A DNA stretch of 48,118 nt from Rhodobacterales bacterium (GTDB lineage Bacteria; Pseudomonadota; Alphaproteobacteria; Rhodobacterales; Rhodobacteraceae). The stretch lies in assembly GCA_030540655.1 (NCBI GenBank), contig JAUNVT010000010.1, positions 1-48,118 of the forward strand, in the 5' to 3' direction. The position numbers and the translations under genes are program-made. A model generated the notes under the pieces. The model saw nothing but the letters and a program-made list of their open reading frames with translations. It was not told where the DNA came from and did not search any database. Positions 25,983 through 34,465 of this stretch are shown piece after piece (positions within the stretch are counted from its first letter, which is position 1; each line of letters starts with the position of its first letter).

Positions 25983-27872
25983 TTGTTTCACGTGAAACAT
26001 TACGATTTTGACGTAGTAGTAGTGGGGGGTGGACATGCAGGCTGTGAAGCAGCTGCTGTCGCGGCTCGCATAGGTGCTCGGACGTGCCTCATTACACTTT
26101 CGAAGTCAAATATTGGTGTAATGTCCTGCAACCCGGCGATAGGCGGGTTGGGAAAGGGGCATCTGGTTCGTGAAATAGATGCCTTGGACGGGTTGATGAG
26201 CCTAGTTGCGGATAAGGCTGGCATACAGTTCCGCCTGCTGAATCGACGTAAAGGGCCAGCAGTTCAAGGCCCACGCGCTCAGGCAGACCGTGCAATCTAT
26301 CGCCAAGCAATGTGGGACGCAGTAGCATCCTGCGAAAATCTTAGGATACTTGAGGCCGAAGTGGCCGATTTGATTATGAATGGATCTGTCGTAACAGGCG
26401 TCGTCCTGCACGACGGATCCGCGATTTCTGCTCGTTCGGTGATCCTTACTACCGGAACTTTTTTGCGCGGCGTAATTCATATAGGATTTGACACGAAACC
26501 GGGAGGGCGGGTGGGAGAGCAGCCGTCAGTAAATCTAGCTAAGAGGATGGACAGCTTCGGGCTGAATATGGGGCGCCTGAAGACTGGCACGCCCCCGAGG
26601 TTAGACGGTAAAACTATTGATTGGGCGCGGTTAGATAAACAGCCAGGTGATGAGGAACCGACATTTTTTTCGTTTATGACGACAGCCGTTTCCATGCCAC
26701 AAGTAGAATGTGGGATTGCACATACCAACGCGTCAACTCATGCGATAATCCGAAAAAACCTGAAGTTGTCGTCGACCTATGGCGGGAAGGTAGAAGGGGA
26801 GGGTCCGCGTTACTGCCCTTCAATAGAAGATAAGGTAGTTCGCTTTTCTGAAAAAGACTCCCACCAGATTTTTCTTGAGCCAGAGGGTTTGGCGACGGAT
26901 ATCGTTTATCCAAATGGAATATCCACATCCATGCCTGCGGAAATTCAGCAGGAATATGTAAATTCAATAACTGGTTTACATACAGCTCGTATCGTTCAGC
27001 CGGGCTACGCGATAGAATACGATTACGTCGATCCGCGAGCGCTGGATGAAGGATTGGAACTCCGTGATGTTCCCAGTCTTTTCCTCGCTGGTCAAATCAA
27101 TGGTACTACTGGCTATGAGGAGGCGGCGGCTCAAGGTCTGGTTGCCGGTATAAACGCTGCCATGACTGCTCTTGACCGCGAAAAAGTTCAGTTCAGCCGG
27201 ACGACAAGTTATATTGGCGTAATGATTGATGATCTTATAATGAGGGGCGTTACGGAACCCTACCGAATGTTTACATCTCGCGCTGAATTCCGCCTCGCGC
27301 TGCGCGCTGACAACGCAGACCAAAGATTGACCCAGTATGGAATCGACATAGGTTGCGTGAGTGAACTCCGCCGCCGTTCCTACTTGGATAAAAACTCCAA
27401 ACTGACCTCAGCCAGGTCTCGGTTAGAGCACTTGAAGATTTCTCCTAAAAGTCTCAAGCGTGTAGGCTTGAATGTGAACATCGACGGAGGAAAGCGGACC
27501 GGTATGCAGATTTTGGCATATCCGGATGTGACCATTAAGCAATTTTGCGAGATTGATTCGTCTTTAGCTGAAATTGATCCAGCAATACTTAAGCAACTGG
27601 CCAAGGAGGCTCTGTATGCCACATACATTAAGCGCCAAGCCGGAGATGTTGCAATAATTTCCCGAGATGCTGCGCATTCAATTCCAAAAAATTTCGACTT
27701 TTCATGCCTCAAAGGGCTTTCCAATGAGCTAAAGGCGAAGTTGGGCAAAGTGAGACCATCGAATATTGGCCAAGCTGCTCGTATGGAAGGAATGACTCCT
27801 GCAGCATTAACGCTGATCCTCGCAAGAGTTCGTAGATCGGAAGGGCGTACTGGTGAAGATCGAATTGCATAA
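25983..27872 (+). CDS. mnmG: tRNA uridine 5-carboxymethylaminomethyl modification enzyme MnmG
   Basis: A 629-residue FAD enzyme with dinucleotide motif [14 protein letters not shown] (11-24), the [16 protein letters not shown] block, [20 protein letters not shown] and the C-terminal helical domain that binds MnmE. The start region is unusual: TTG 25983 begins inside a perfect parS site, so the first residues MFHVKH are encoded by parS. AAGGA directly abuts TTG. An in-frame GTG at 25992, also within parS, has better spacing (9 bases) and would start MKHYDF. Related Rhodobacterales proteins commonly begin MFHVKH, which favours TTG. G+C is low (22/60 at 27541-27600). Confidence 0.96.
   Translation: MFHVKHYDFDVVVVGGGHAGCEAAAVAARIGARTCLITLSKSNIGVMSCNPAIGGLGKGHLVREIDALDGLMSLVADKAGIQFRLLNRRKGPAVQGPRAQADRAIYRQAMWDAVASCENLRILEAEVADLIMNGSVVTGVVLHDGSAISARSVILTTGTFLRGVIHIGFDTKPGGRVGEQPSVNLAKRMDSFGLNMGRLKTGTPPRLDGKTIDWARLDKQPGDEEPTFFSFMTTAVSMPQVECGIAHTNASTHAIIRKNLKLSSTYGGKVEGEGPRYCPSIEDKVVRFSEKDSHQIFLEPEGLATDIVYPNGISTSMPAEIQQEYVNSITGLHTARIVQPGYAIEYDYVDPRALDEGLELRDVPSLFLAGQINGTTGYEEAAAQGLVAGINAAMTALDREKVQFSRTTSYIGVMIDDLIMRGVTEPYRMFTSRAEFRLALRADNADQRLTQYGIDIGCVSELRRRSYLDKNSKLTSARSRLEHLKISPKSLKRVGLNVNIDGGKRTGMQILAYPDVTIKQFCEIDSSLAEIDPAILKQLAKEALYATYIKRQAGDVAIISRDAAHSIPKNFDFSCLKGLSNELKAKLGKVRPSNIGQAARMEGMTPAALTLILARVRRSEGRTGEDRIA
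25984..25999. promoter_or_regulatory. parS: parS centromere-like site 1
   Basis: TGTTTCACGTGAAACA, the exact 16-bp palindromic ParB-binding consensus, spans the mnmG start codon and first five codons, about 3.2 kb right of the proposed origin. Confidence 0.95.
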
Positions 27873-28461
27873 TGTTTCACGTGAAACAATAGAACGGTTA
27901 AAGGTTTTTGAGCAGGTTGTGAAAAAGTGGACAAGGAAGATTAACCTTGTTTCCCGAGCCGACAGAGACTTTATCTGGGACCGCCATATCCGTGACTCAA
28001 TGCAAATTTTGGATGCAGCACCAATCAAATTTCAGCACTGGTTAGATTTGGGTTCTGGCGGGGGATTTCCGGGCATTGTCGTAGCCATTGCATCTGTTGA
28101 AAATAGAAATGCGGGTAAGATTACCTTGGTGGAAAGTGATAAAAGAAAAGCGGTTTTTTTGCAGGAAGCTCTGCGGGAAACTGGTTGCCGTGCGACGATT
28201 GTCAACGAGCGAATTGAGAACATTAGCGATCAAAAAGCAGATGTAGTTTCGGCTCGAGCACTCGCAAATTTGACTGCACTTATTGATCTTGCCAAGCCAC
28301 ATATGACTGCAGCGGCGGTGGGTGTGTTTCCGAAAGGGGAAAGGTGGCAAGAAGAGCTTGGGGCAGCACGCAAGAAATGGTCCTTTGACTGCACAGCTCA
28401 TCCAAGCCGACTCAATCCAAAGGCGGCGATTCTTAAAATAGAGAGCATTTCGCATGTCTGA
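27853..28461 (+). CDS. rsmG: 16S rRNA (guanine527-N7)-methyltransferase RsmG
   Basis: A 202-residue SAM-dependent methyltransferase with [16 protein letters not shown], the SAM-binding loop, and [20 protein letters not shown] 27853 has GGAAGGG 7 bases upstream and overlaps the mnmG end by 20 bases. The second parS is read here as codons for VSRET. The stop overlaps the parA start by 8 bases. It modifies G527 in the 30S subunit; loss gives low-level streptomycin resistance in other bacteria. Confidence 0.96.
   Translation: MKIELHNVSRETIERLKVFEQVVKKWTRKINLVSRADRDFIWDRHIRDSMQILDAAPIKFQHWLDLGSGGGFPGIVVAIASVENRNAGKITLVESDKRKAVFLQEALRETGCRATIVNERIENISDQKADVVSARALANLTALIDLAKPHMTAAAVGVFPKGERWQEELGAARKKWSFDCTAHPSRLNPKAAILKIESISHV
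27873..27888. promoter_or_regulatory. parS: parS centromere-like site 2
   Basis: A second exact TGTTTCACGTGAAACA begins right after the mnmG stop codon, within rsmG codons 7-12. It lies 1,889 bases from site 1 and about 0.6 kb before parA. Confidence 0.95.
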
Positions 28462-29263
28462 ATTGCACCGATTAGGAAATCCCCGTATCATTGCTATAGC
28501 AAACCAGAAGGGCGGTGTCGGTAAAACGACGACAACGATAAATCTGGGCGCAGCTTTGGTAGAGGCGGAGCAACGGGTTTTAATCGTTGACTTGGATCCT
28601 CAAGGCAATGCGTCCACTGGGTTGGGAATCGAAGTAGAAGATCGCATCTTTACAACATATGATTTGTTGCTGGAAGATATTGATCTGGGCCAAGTAATTC
28701 ATCCTACTCGTGCGGAAAATCTAATGATTATTCCGGCGACGGTGGATCTGAGTTCGGCCGATATCGAACTGATTTCTAACGAAAAACGTAGTTTCTTACT
28801 ACATGACGCATTACGCCAGACGGCAATGGAACATTTTGAACTTGATTACATCTTGATCGATTGCCCTCCCTCTCTCAACTTGCTGACGGTTAACGCAATG
28901 GTAGCTGCACATTCTGTCTTGGTCCCTCTACAAAGTGAATTTTTTGCTTTGGAGGGCCTGTCGCAGTTGATGCTTACCATCCGCGAGGTTCGTCAGTCGG
29001 CAAATCCGAGTCTCGGGATCGAAGGAGTGGTGCTGACAATGTTTGACGGTCGTAACAACCTGTCCGCTCAGGTTGAAAAAGACGCGAGGGATAATCTGGG
29101 AGATTTGGTTTTCAAAACTTTGATTCCTCGCAACGTTCGTCTCAGCGAAGCGCCGTCTTATTCAATGTCGGTTCTTGATTATGACCCGCACTCACGAGGC
29201 GCGGAGGCGTACAGAGCCTTGGCGCGGGAAATGATTATCAACCATACGCCGATCGCGGCCTGA
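28454..29263 (+). CDS. parA: Chromosome partitioning ATPase ParA
   Basis: A 269-residue ParA/Soj ATPase with deviant Walker A KGGVGKTT (19-26), Walker A' VDLDPQGNASTGLG and Walker B DYILIDCPPSLNLLT. ATP-bound ParA coats the nucleoid and pulls ParB-parS complexes. It overlaps rsmG by 8 bases and is immediately followed by parB. It is the last gene of the low-G+C stretch. Confidence 0.97.
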   Translation: MSELHRLGNPRIIAIANQKGGVGKTTTTINLGAALVEAEQRVLIVDLDPQGNASTGLGIEVEDRIFTTYDLLLEDIDLGQVIHPTRAENLMIIPATVDLSSADIELISNEKRSFLLHDALRQTAMEHFELDYILIDCPPSLNLLTVNAMVAAHSVLVPLQSEFFALEGLSQLMLTIREVRQSANPSLGIEGVVLTMFDGRNNLSAQVEKDARDNLGDLVFKTLIPRNVRLSEAPSYSMSVLDYDPHSRGAEAYRALAREMIINHTPIAA

Positions 29264-29281
29264 ATGAAGGAAGCAACGTCA

Positions 29282-30178
29282 ATGGAAAAAGTGCAGAGAC
29301 AGCGTGGGCTGGGGCGCGGCCTGTCTGCGTTAATGGCCGATGTGAATGATCGCAGCACAACAGGCGATAACAAGCCACGCCAGCCCGACAGCATGGTGCC
29401 AATTGAGAGTATCGTGGCAAATCCGGATCAACCGCGCAGGCGTTTCGACCTGGATCTGCTGAATGATCTGGCAGCTTCGATCAAAGAAAAGGGGATCATT
29501 CAGCCTTTGATCGTACGTCACAAGGGTGACGGATACGAGATCGTGGCGGGCGAGCGACGTTGGCGTGCGGCACAGCAGGCAAACCTGCATAAGATTCCGG
29601 TCGTCATACGGGACTTCGATGATACGGAAGTCTTGGAAATAGCGATAATCGAAAATATCCAGCGCGCCGACCTCAACCCTGTCGAGGAGGCAGCCGGATA
29701 TGTCCAGCTGATGACTAAATTCGGGCATACGCAGGAGAAGCTGGCGGAGGCGTTGGGGAAAAGCAGGAGTCATATCGCAAACACGATGCGTCTGATGCAG
29801 CTTCCCGAAGAAGTGCAAGACTTTGTGACTGAAGGAAAATTAACGGCGGGCCATGCACGAACGTTGATTACTTCTGTTGATCCTATCGCCCTCGCGCGCA
29901 AGGTTATCGCGGGCGATCTCTCTGTTCGGGACACGGAAAAGCTCGTTCGAAAAGCAGCAGGAGCGGGGGCGCAGGAGGGTGCCGCCAAGCCGATTAGCAG
30001 GCGCAACGTTCCCAAGTCGGCTGATACCAAAGCTCTGGAGGATGATCTGTCCGCAAATTTGAAGATGAAAGTGTCCATCGACCATAAGGACGGCGCGGAG
30101 GCGGGGAGCATCACCATCAGTTACACGTCGCTGGACGATCTCGATACGCTCTGCAAGATGATTTCCGGCGGCAAGTAG
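29282..30178 (+). CDS. parB: Chromosome partitioning protein ParB
   Basis: A 298-residue ParB/Spo0J. LGRGLSALM near the N-terminus is the ParA-interacting motif. The CTP-binding domain has GERRWRA (90-96) and ENIQRADLNPVEEA (124-137). A helix-turn-helix around 152-171 (KLAEALGKSRSHIANTMRLM) reads parS, and a C-terminal dimer domain follows. ATG 29282 has GAAGGAAG upstream; an in-frame ATG at 29264 right after the parA stop would add six residues. Base composition returns to about 60% G+C. It is convergent with hemW, with only 3 bases between stops. Confidence 0.96.
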   Translation: MEKVQRQRGLGRGLSALMADVNDRSTTGDNKPRQPDSMVPIESIVANPDQPRRRFDLDLLNDLAASIKEKGIIQPLIVRHKGDGYEIVAGERRWRAAQQANLHKIPVVIRDFDDTEVLEIAIIENIQRADLNPVEEAAGYVQLMTKFGHTQEKLAEALGKSRSHIANTMRLMQLPEEVQDFVTEGKLTAGHARTLITSVDPIALARKVIAGDLSVRDTEKLVRKAAGAGAQEGAAKPISRRNVPKSADTKALEDDLSANLKMKVSIDHKDGAEAGSITISYTSLDDLDTLCKMISGGK

Positions 30179-30181
30179 GTG

Positions 30182-31339
30182 TCAGCCAGGTAACAACTCA
30201 GAAATGACTGTATTAAGAATCATTCGCCCCTGGTGCGTTGCGGCGAGCATTTCATTGTTCAACCTGATCATCCCCAGATCGACCAGCCGCTCTACCGCCT
30301 CCCGGCTAATAGGCGCGTCGGCCAACTCAGCATAGCGGCGAAGATCAATGCCAGTGGTCAGGCGCAGCCCCATCATCAGATATTCACTGGCCCGGTCCAG
30401 CGGGGGGACTGATGTCCACGGGCGCTCCGTTTTCCCGTCCTCGCTCTCGGCGAGCCACTTCGCGGGATTGGAATGGGCCTCGGTTGCCCAACGAGCGAGG
30501 CCGCACGTCATCCGTCCATGTGCACCGGGGCCGATGCCAACATAGTCACCTTGCTTCCAGTATATCATGTTGTGACGCGACTCGGCACCGGGCGCTGCGT
30601 GATTGGACACCTCGTAGGCGGGCATTCCGGCCGCGTTGCAAAGTTCCTGTGTCACCTCATACATATCTGCGGCCAGATCCTCCGCAGGAAGTCCGCGCAA
30701 GCCGCCCGCAGCGTGGCGTGCACCGAAAGCTGTGTTTGGCTCGATCGTCAACTGATAGAGAGAGAGATGATCGACTGCCATGGACAGCGCTTCGGCCAGT
30801 TCCAACCGCCATTCCGCCAATGTCTGATCCTGCCGTGCATAGATGAGATCAAAACTGACGCGGTCGAATTGAGCGCGCGCAATATCAAAGGCTGCCTTCG
30901 CTTCTGCGACGGTATGGATCCTGCCAAGACGTTTGAGATGGGAATCGTCAAGAGCCTGAATTCCCAAGGAAACCCGGTTCACCCCCGCATACGCATAGCC
31001 GGCAAAGCGCGTGGTCTCAACCGATCCGGGATTCGCCTCCAACGTGATCTCCACATCATTAGCGAGTGTCCAGCGTTCGCGCACACGATCAAGGATCGCC
31101 TGGACAGTTCGGGCAGGCATCAAGCTCGGTGTTCCGCCGCCAAAAAAGACGGAGTTTAGAACGCGGCCCTGCGTCAGCGCCGCATATCTGTCAATCTCCT
31201 GCAGATAAGCGTTACGCCACGCATCCTGATCAATGGATTTACTTACATGGCTGTTGAAATCGCAATACGGACATTTGGCTGCGCAAAATGGCCAATGCAA
31301 ATAAAGGCCGAAGCCTCCGTGACGCCAGTCTTCAATCAA
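30182..31339 (-). CDS. hemW: HemW-like radical SAM heme chaperone
   Basis: A 385-residue radical-SAM protein. The cluster motif is C19-x3-C23-x2-C26 (FCAAKCPYCDF), with the extra FGLYLHWPF start and the FGGGTPSLM glycine-rich SAM loop. This sub-branch was once called HemN-like but delivers heme rather than oxidising coproporphyrinogen. It is the last gene of the rph-rdgB-hemW operon and overlaps rdgB by 8 bases. Confidence 0.93.
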   Translation of the reverse strand: MIEDWRHGGFGLYLHWPFCAAKCPYCDFNSHVSKSIDQDAWRNAYLQEIDRYAALTQGRVLNSVFFGGGTPSLMPARTVQAILDRVRERWTLANDVEITLEANPGSVETTRFAGYAYAGVNRVSLGIQALDDSHLKRLGRIHTVAEAKAAFDIARAQFDRVSFDLIYARQDQTLAEWRLELAEALSMAVDHLSLYQLTIEPNTAFGARHAAGGLRGLPAEDLAADMYEVTQELCNAAGMPAYEVSNHAAPGAESRHNMIYWKQGDYVGIGPGAHGRMTCGLARWATEAHSNPAKWLAESEDGKTERPWTSVPPLDRASEYLMMGLRLTTGIDLRRYAELADAPISREAVERLVDLGMIRLNNEMLAATHQGRMILNTVISELLPG

Positions 31340-31940
31340 AACAGAGCTTTACCAGTTTGTTAAAAGCATCCGCCCGGTGGCTGATGCGGTTTTTTACATC
31401 GGGAGCCATTTCCGCAAAAGTAACGCAATAGCCATCGGGTTGAAAGATAGGATCATACCCATGTCCATGGTCGCCACGCATTGGCCATACAATCTGACCC
31501 TCCGCAGTTCCGGGAAATACCTCATCATGTCCGTCGGGCCAGGCCAGCACCAGCGTGCAGCAGAAGCGCCCGCGCCACGGTGGCGCCGCGCCGCTGGCCA
31601 GCAACCTGTCATGCGCCTTGTTCATCGCCATTTCAAAATCACGGCCATCGGCCGTTTCAGCCCAATCCGCGGTATAGACACCCGGCGCGCCGTTCAGGGC
31701 ATCGATCTGAATTCCTGAATCATCGGCCAGAGAAGGCAGACTGGTGGCGCGGGCTGCGGCATGAGCCTTGATCCGCGCGTTGCCTTCAAATGTCGTCTCT
31801 GTCTCATCCGGTTCTCGCAAGCCGCGTTCGGCCGCTCCTGTCACGCTGATACCAAAAGGTTCAAGCAAACTCGCGATTTCCGAGAGTTTGCCAGCGTTGT
31901 GGGTAGCGACCAGCAGCGTATTGCCGGTTAATTTACGCAT
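31332..31940 (-). CDS. rdgB: RdgB/HAM1 non-canonical purine NTP pyrophosphatase
   Basis: A 202-residue ITPase family protein with [12 protein letters not shown] at the N-terminus, [19 protein letters not shown], and C-terminal GYDPIF and SHRADAF motifs. It removes dITP/XTP to protect DNA. I start at ATG 31940 ([10 protein letters not shown]); an in-frame codon 27 bases upstream lies in rph and is not needed. It overlaps rph by 8 bases. Confidence 0.95.
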   Translation of the reverse strand: MRKLTGNTLLVATHNAGKLSEIASLLEPFGISVTGAAERGLREPDETETTFEGNARIKAHAAARATSLPSLADDSGIQIDALNGAPGVYTADWAETADGRDFEMAMNKAHDRLLASGAAPPWRGRFCCTLVLAWPDGHDEVFPGTAEGQIVWPMRGDHGHGYDPIFQPDGYCVTFAEMAPDVKNRISHRADAFNKLVKLCFD

Positions 31941-32649
31941 TGACCGCCGCCAGTTGCAGCGCGGCAAGTTGGGAAATTCCTGCTTCGGCCAGATCCATCA
32001 GCTGGTTCATCTGATCGCGGTTGAATGTGGTGCCTTCGGCGGACATCTGCACTTCGATCAGCTTGCCCGATTGCGTCATGATGAAGTTGCCGTCTACCCC
32101 CGCTTCGCTATCCTCGGGATAGTCGAGGTCCAGCACCGCCTGACCGGCATAGAGCCCGCAGGATATGGCTGCGACCGGATCGACAAGCGGGTCGGACGTG
32201 ACCGCACCTGCCTTGATCAGCTTTTGCACGGCAAGTTTCAGCGCAACCCAGCCACCGGTGATGGCGGCGCAACGGGTGCCGCCATCGGCCTGAATGACAT
32301 CGCAATCAACGGTGATCTGCCGTTCGCCCAAAGCGACACGGTCAACTCCCGCGCGCAGGCTCCGCCCGATCAGGCGCTGAATTTCGACCGTGCGACCGCC
32401 TTGCTTGCCGGCCGTCGCCTCGCGCCGCATGCGCGATGTAGTGGACCGGGGCAGCATGCCGTATTCTGCCGTGACCCAGCCAAGACCCGAGCCCTTGATA
32501 AAGGGAGGCACGCGGTCTTCAATTGTCGCGGTACACAGCACATGCGTATCGCCCACGCGGATCATGCAAGACCCTTCGGCATGTTTTGTGATGCCGGTTT
32601 CAATTGAAACGGCACGCATTTCGCTTAACTTTCGTCCGGAGGGGCGCAT
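31933..32649 (-). CDS. rph: Ribonuclease PH
   Basis: A 238-residue phosphorolytic 3' exoribonuclease that trims tRNA ends: N-terminal [31 protein letters not shown], the [15 protein letters not shown] block, and C-terminal [13 protein letters not shown] 32649 gives the exact family length and has AAAGG upstream; the open frame beyond it runs antisense through hrcA and is not coding. It is divergent from hrcA across 118 bases. Confidence 0.96.
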   Translation of the reverse strand: MRPSGRKLSEMRAVSIETGITKHAEGSCMIRVGDTHVLCTATIEDRVPPFIKGSGLGWVTAEYGMLPRSTTSRMRREATAGKQGGRTVEIQRLIGRSLRAGVDRVALGERQITVDCDVIQADGGTRCAAITGGWVALKLAVQKLIKAGAVTSDPLVDPVAAISCGLYAGQAVLDLDYPEDSEAGVDGNFIMTQSGKLIEVQMSAEGTTFNRDQMNQLMDLAEAGISQLAALQLAAVNA

Positions 32650-32713
32650 GGGAATACCTTTTATCTGCTGCAATGCGCCAATACAGGGGCGCGCACATGT
32701 ATGGCAACCCCGA

Positions 32714-32742
32714 TTGACGTCCGGCGAGGCGCGCGCTTTACT
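32714..32742 (+). promoter_or_regulatory. Candidate sigma-70 promoter for hrcA-grpE
   Basis: TTGACG (32714-32719), then a 17-base spacer, then TTTACT (32737-32742), 25 bases before the hrcA start codon. No CIRCE inverted repeat is nearby, so HrcA does not obviously autoregulate here. Confidence 0.45.
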
Positions 32743-32767
32743 GATCATCCGGACAAGGAGCCCGACC

Positions 32768-33832
32768 ATGAACGACGGCAGAAAGCTGCTGGAGGAAATG
32801 AACGACCGGTCCCGCGAAGTGTTCCGCAGGGTTGTCGAGGGGTATTTGCTAACCGGATCGCCCGTCGGCTCGCGCAACCTGACCCGCGACATGAGCGAGA
32901 AGATCAGCGCCGCAACCGTGCGAAACGTGATGCAGGACCTCGAATACATGGGCCTGCTGGACAGCCCGCATATCAGCGCGGGGCGCGTGCCGACGCAAAG
33001 CGGTCTGCGCATGTTCGTCGACGGGCTTCTGGAAGTCGGCGATCTGCAAACCGCCGACCGCGAGTTGATGGACAGCACATTGTCCTCAAACGCGCAGGAC
33101 GTGGCGGGGGTACTGGACCGGATCGGGCAGACATTATCGGGAGTGACGCAAGGAGCGTCTCTGGTCCTCGCGCCCAAACGCGAGGCGCCGATCAAGCATA
33201 TCGAGTTTGTTGCGCTCGGCCATGATCGGGCGCTGGTAGTTCTGGTCTTTGCCGATGGGCATGTTGAAAACCGTATATTCACCCCGCCGCCGGGACAGAC
33301 ACCAAGCTCGATGCGGGAGGCGGCAAATTTCCTGAATGCGCTGGTTGAGGGGAAAACCCTCAGTGAAGTGCAGACGGTGATCGCCCGCCACATCAGCGAG
33401 CGACGTCAGGAAATAGATCAGCTTGCGCATGCCATGGTGGAAAGCGGGCTGGCCGTCTGGGCCGGAGAAGGCGAGGGACCCGAGCGCCTGATCGTCAGGG
33501 GACGCTCGCATCTGTTGAACGCAGGCAGCGATGAGGCAGACCTGGAGCGGATCCGGACGTTGTTCGATGATCTGGAACGCAAGCGGGACATTGCCAATTT
33601 TCTGGAATTGGCAGATGAGGGCGAGGGCGTACGCATCTTTATCGGCTCCGAGAACAAACTTTTCTCACTTTCGGGTTCCTCTTTGGTTGTCTCTCCATAT
33701 ATGAACGCTGACCGGAAGATCGTCGGTGCTGTGGGGGTGATCGGGCCCACGCGGCTGAACTATGGGCGCATCGTTCCGATTGTGGATTATACCGCGCAGT
33801 TGGTGGGCAAACTGATCGCCGACAGAAGTTGA
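32768..33832 (+). CDS. hrcA: Heat-shock repressor HrcA
   Basis: A 354-residue protein with an N-terminal winged helix ([35 protein letters not shown]), the [21 protein letters not shown] linker, a dimerisation domain and C-terminal [20 protein letters not shown]. HrcA binds CIRCE elements upstream of groESL and sometimes dnaK; none is in this window. ATG 32768 has AAGGAG 7 bases upstream. grpE follows after 12 bases, forming a heat-shock operon. Confidence 0.96.
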   Translation: MNDGRKLLEEMNDRSREVFRRVVEGYLLTGSPVGSRNLTRDMSEKISAATVRNVMQDLEYMGLLDSPHISAGRVPTQSGLRMFVDGLLEVGDLQTADRELMDSTLSSNAQDVAGVLDRIGQTLSGVTQGASLVLAPKREAPIKHIEFVALGHDRALVVLVFADGHVENRIFTPPPGQTPSSMREAANFLNALVEGKTLSEVQTVIARHISERRQEIDQLAHAMVESGLAVWAGEGEGPERLIVRGRSHLLNAGSDEADLERIRTLFDDLERKRDIANFLELADEGEGVRIFIGSENKLFSLSGSSLVVSPYMNADRKIVGAVGVIGPTRLNYGRIVPIVDYTAQLVGKLIADRS

Positions 33833-33844
33833 AGGGCACAAGAC

Positions 33845-34405
33845 ATGGCAGAGCGGAACGAAGATAACTTTCTGGACGATATCGACGAGGCTGAGGCCGA
33901 GGAGTACCGTGAGGATTCCGTCGAGGTTTCAGACGAGGAGATCGAACTGGACACCCTGCGCGCCGAGCGCGACGCATTTCATGACAAATTTCTGCGCGCG
34001 CTGGCGGATGCGGAGAATGTACGCAAACGGGGCGAACGGGATCGCCGCGAGGCCGAAAAATATGGCGGCACCAAACTGGCGCGTGACATGCTGCCTGTCT
34101 ATGACAACCTGAAACGCGCGGTTGATGCCATAGCAGAAGATCAGCGCGAGGCGTCCGCGGCGCTGATCGAGGGGATCGAGCTGACCATGCGCGAGCTGAT
34201 CTCGATCTTTGCGAGACACGGCGTGCGCATCGTATCGCCGCAGGTCGGTGACAAGTTCGATCCGCAGGTTCACGAGGCGATGTTCGAAGCGCCTTTGCCG
34301 GGGACAAAGGCGGGCGAGATCATTCAGATCTCCGCCGAAGGGTTCATGCTGCATGATCGCATTCTGCGCCCGGCGCAGGTTGGCGTGTCGTCGATGCAGG
34401 ACTAG
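33845..34405 (+). CDS. grpE: GrpE, nucleotide exchange factor for DnaK
   Basis: A 186-residue protein with an acidic N-terminus, a long coiled-coil helix (about 35-90, including FLRALADAENVRKRGERDRREAEKYG) and the C-terminal beta domain (HGVRIVSPQVGDKFDPQVHEAMFEAP). It releases ADP from DnaK. It is in an operon with hrcA; a good hairpin follows before convergent mutS. Confidence 0.97.
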   Translation: MAERNEDNFLDDIDEAEAEEYREDSVEVSDEEIELDTLRAERDAFHDKFLRALADAENVRKRGERDRREAEKYGGTKLARDMLPVYDNLKRAVDAIAEDQREASAALIEGIELTMRELISIFARHGVRIVSPQVGDKFDPQVHEAMFEAPLPGTKAGEIIQISAEGFMLHDRILRPAQVGVSSMQD

Positions 34406-34430
34406 GATTTTCATCTTCTCTCGTGAAGCA

Positions 34431-34461
34431 AAACCGTCCCGGCATCTGTTCCGGGCGGTTT
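34431..34461. terminator. Bidirectional terminator between grpE and mutS
   Basis: AAACCG-T-CCCGG (34431-34442) pairs with CCGGG-CGGTTT (34451-34461) with one bulge. The flanking A and T runs make it look intrinsic in both directions. Confidence 0.75.
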
Positions 34462-34465
34462 CGTA

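Noticed and set aside
32650..32767. CIRCE element near hrcA
   Set aside because: I looked for TTAGCACTC-N9-GAGTGCTAA in the rph/hrcA gap and found nothing similar.
32650..33393. Upstream extension of the rph frame to 486 codons
   Set aside because: RNase PH is complete from 32649 (238 residues); the extension runs antisense through hrcA.
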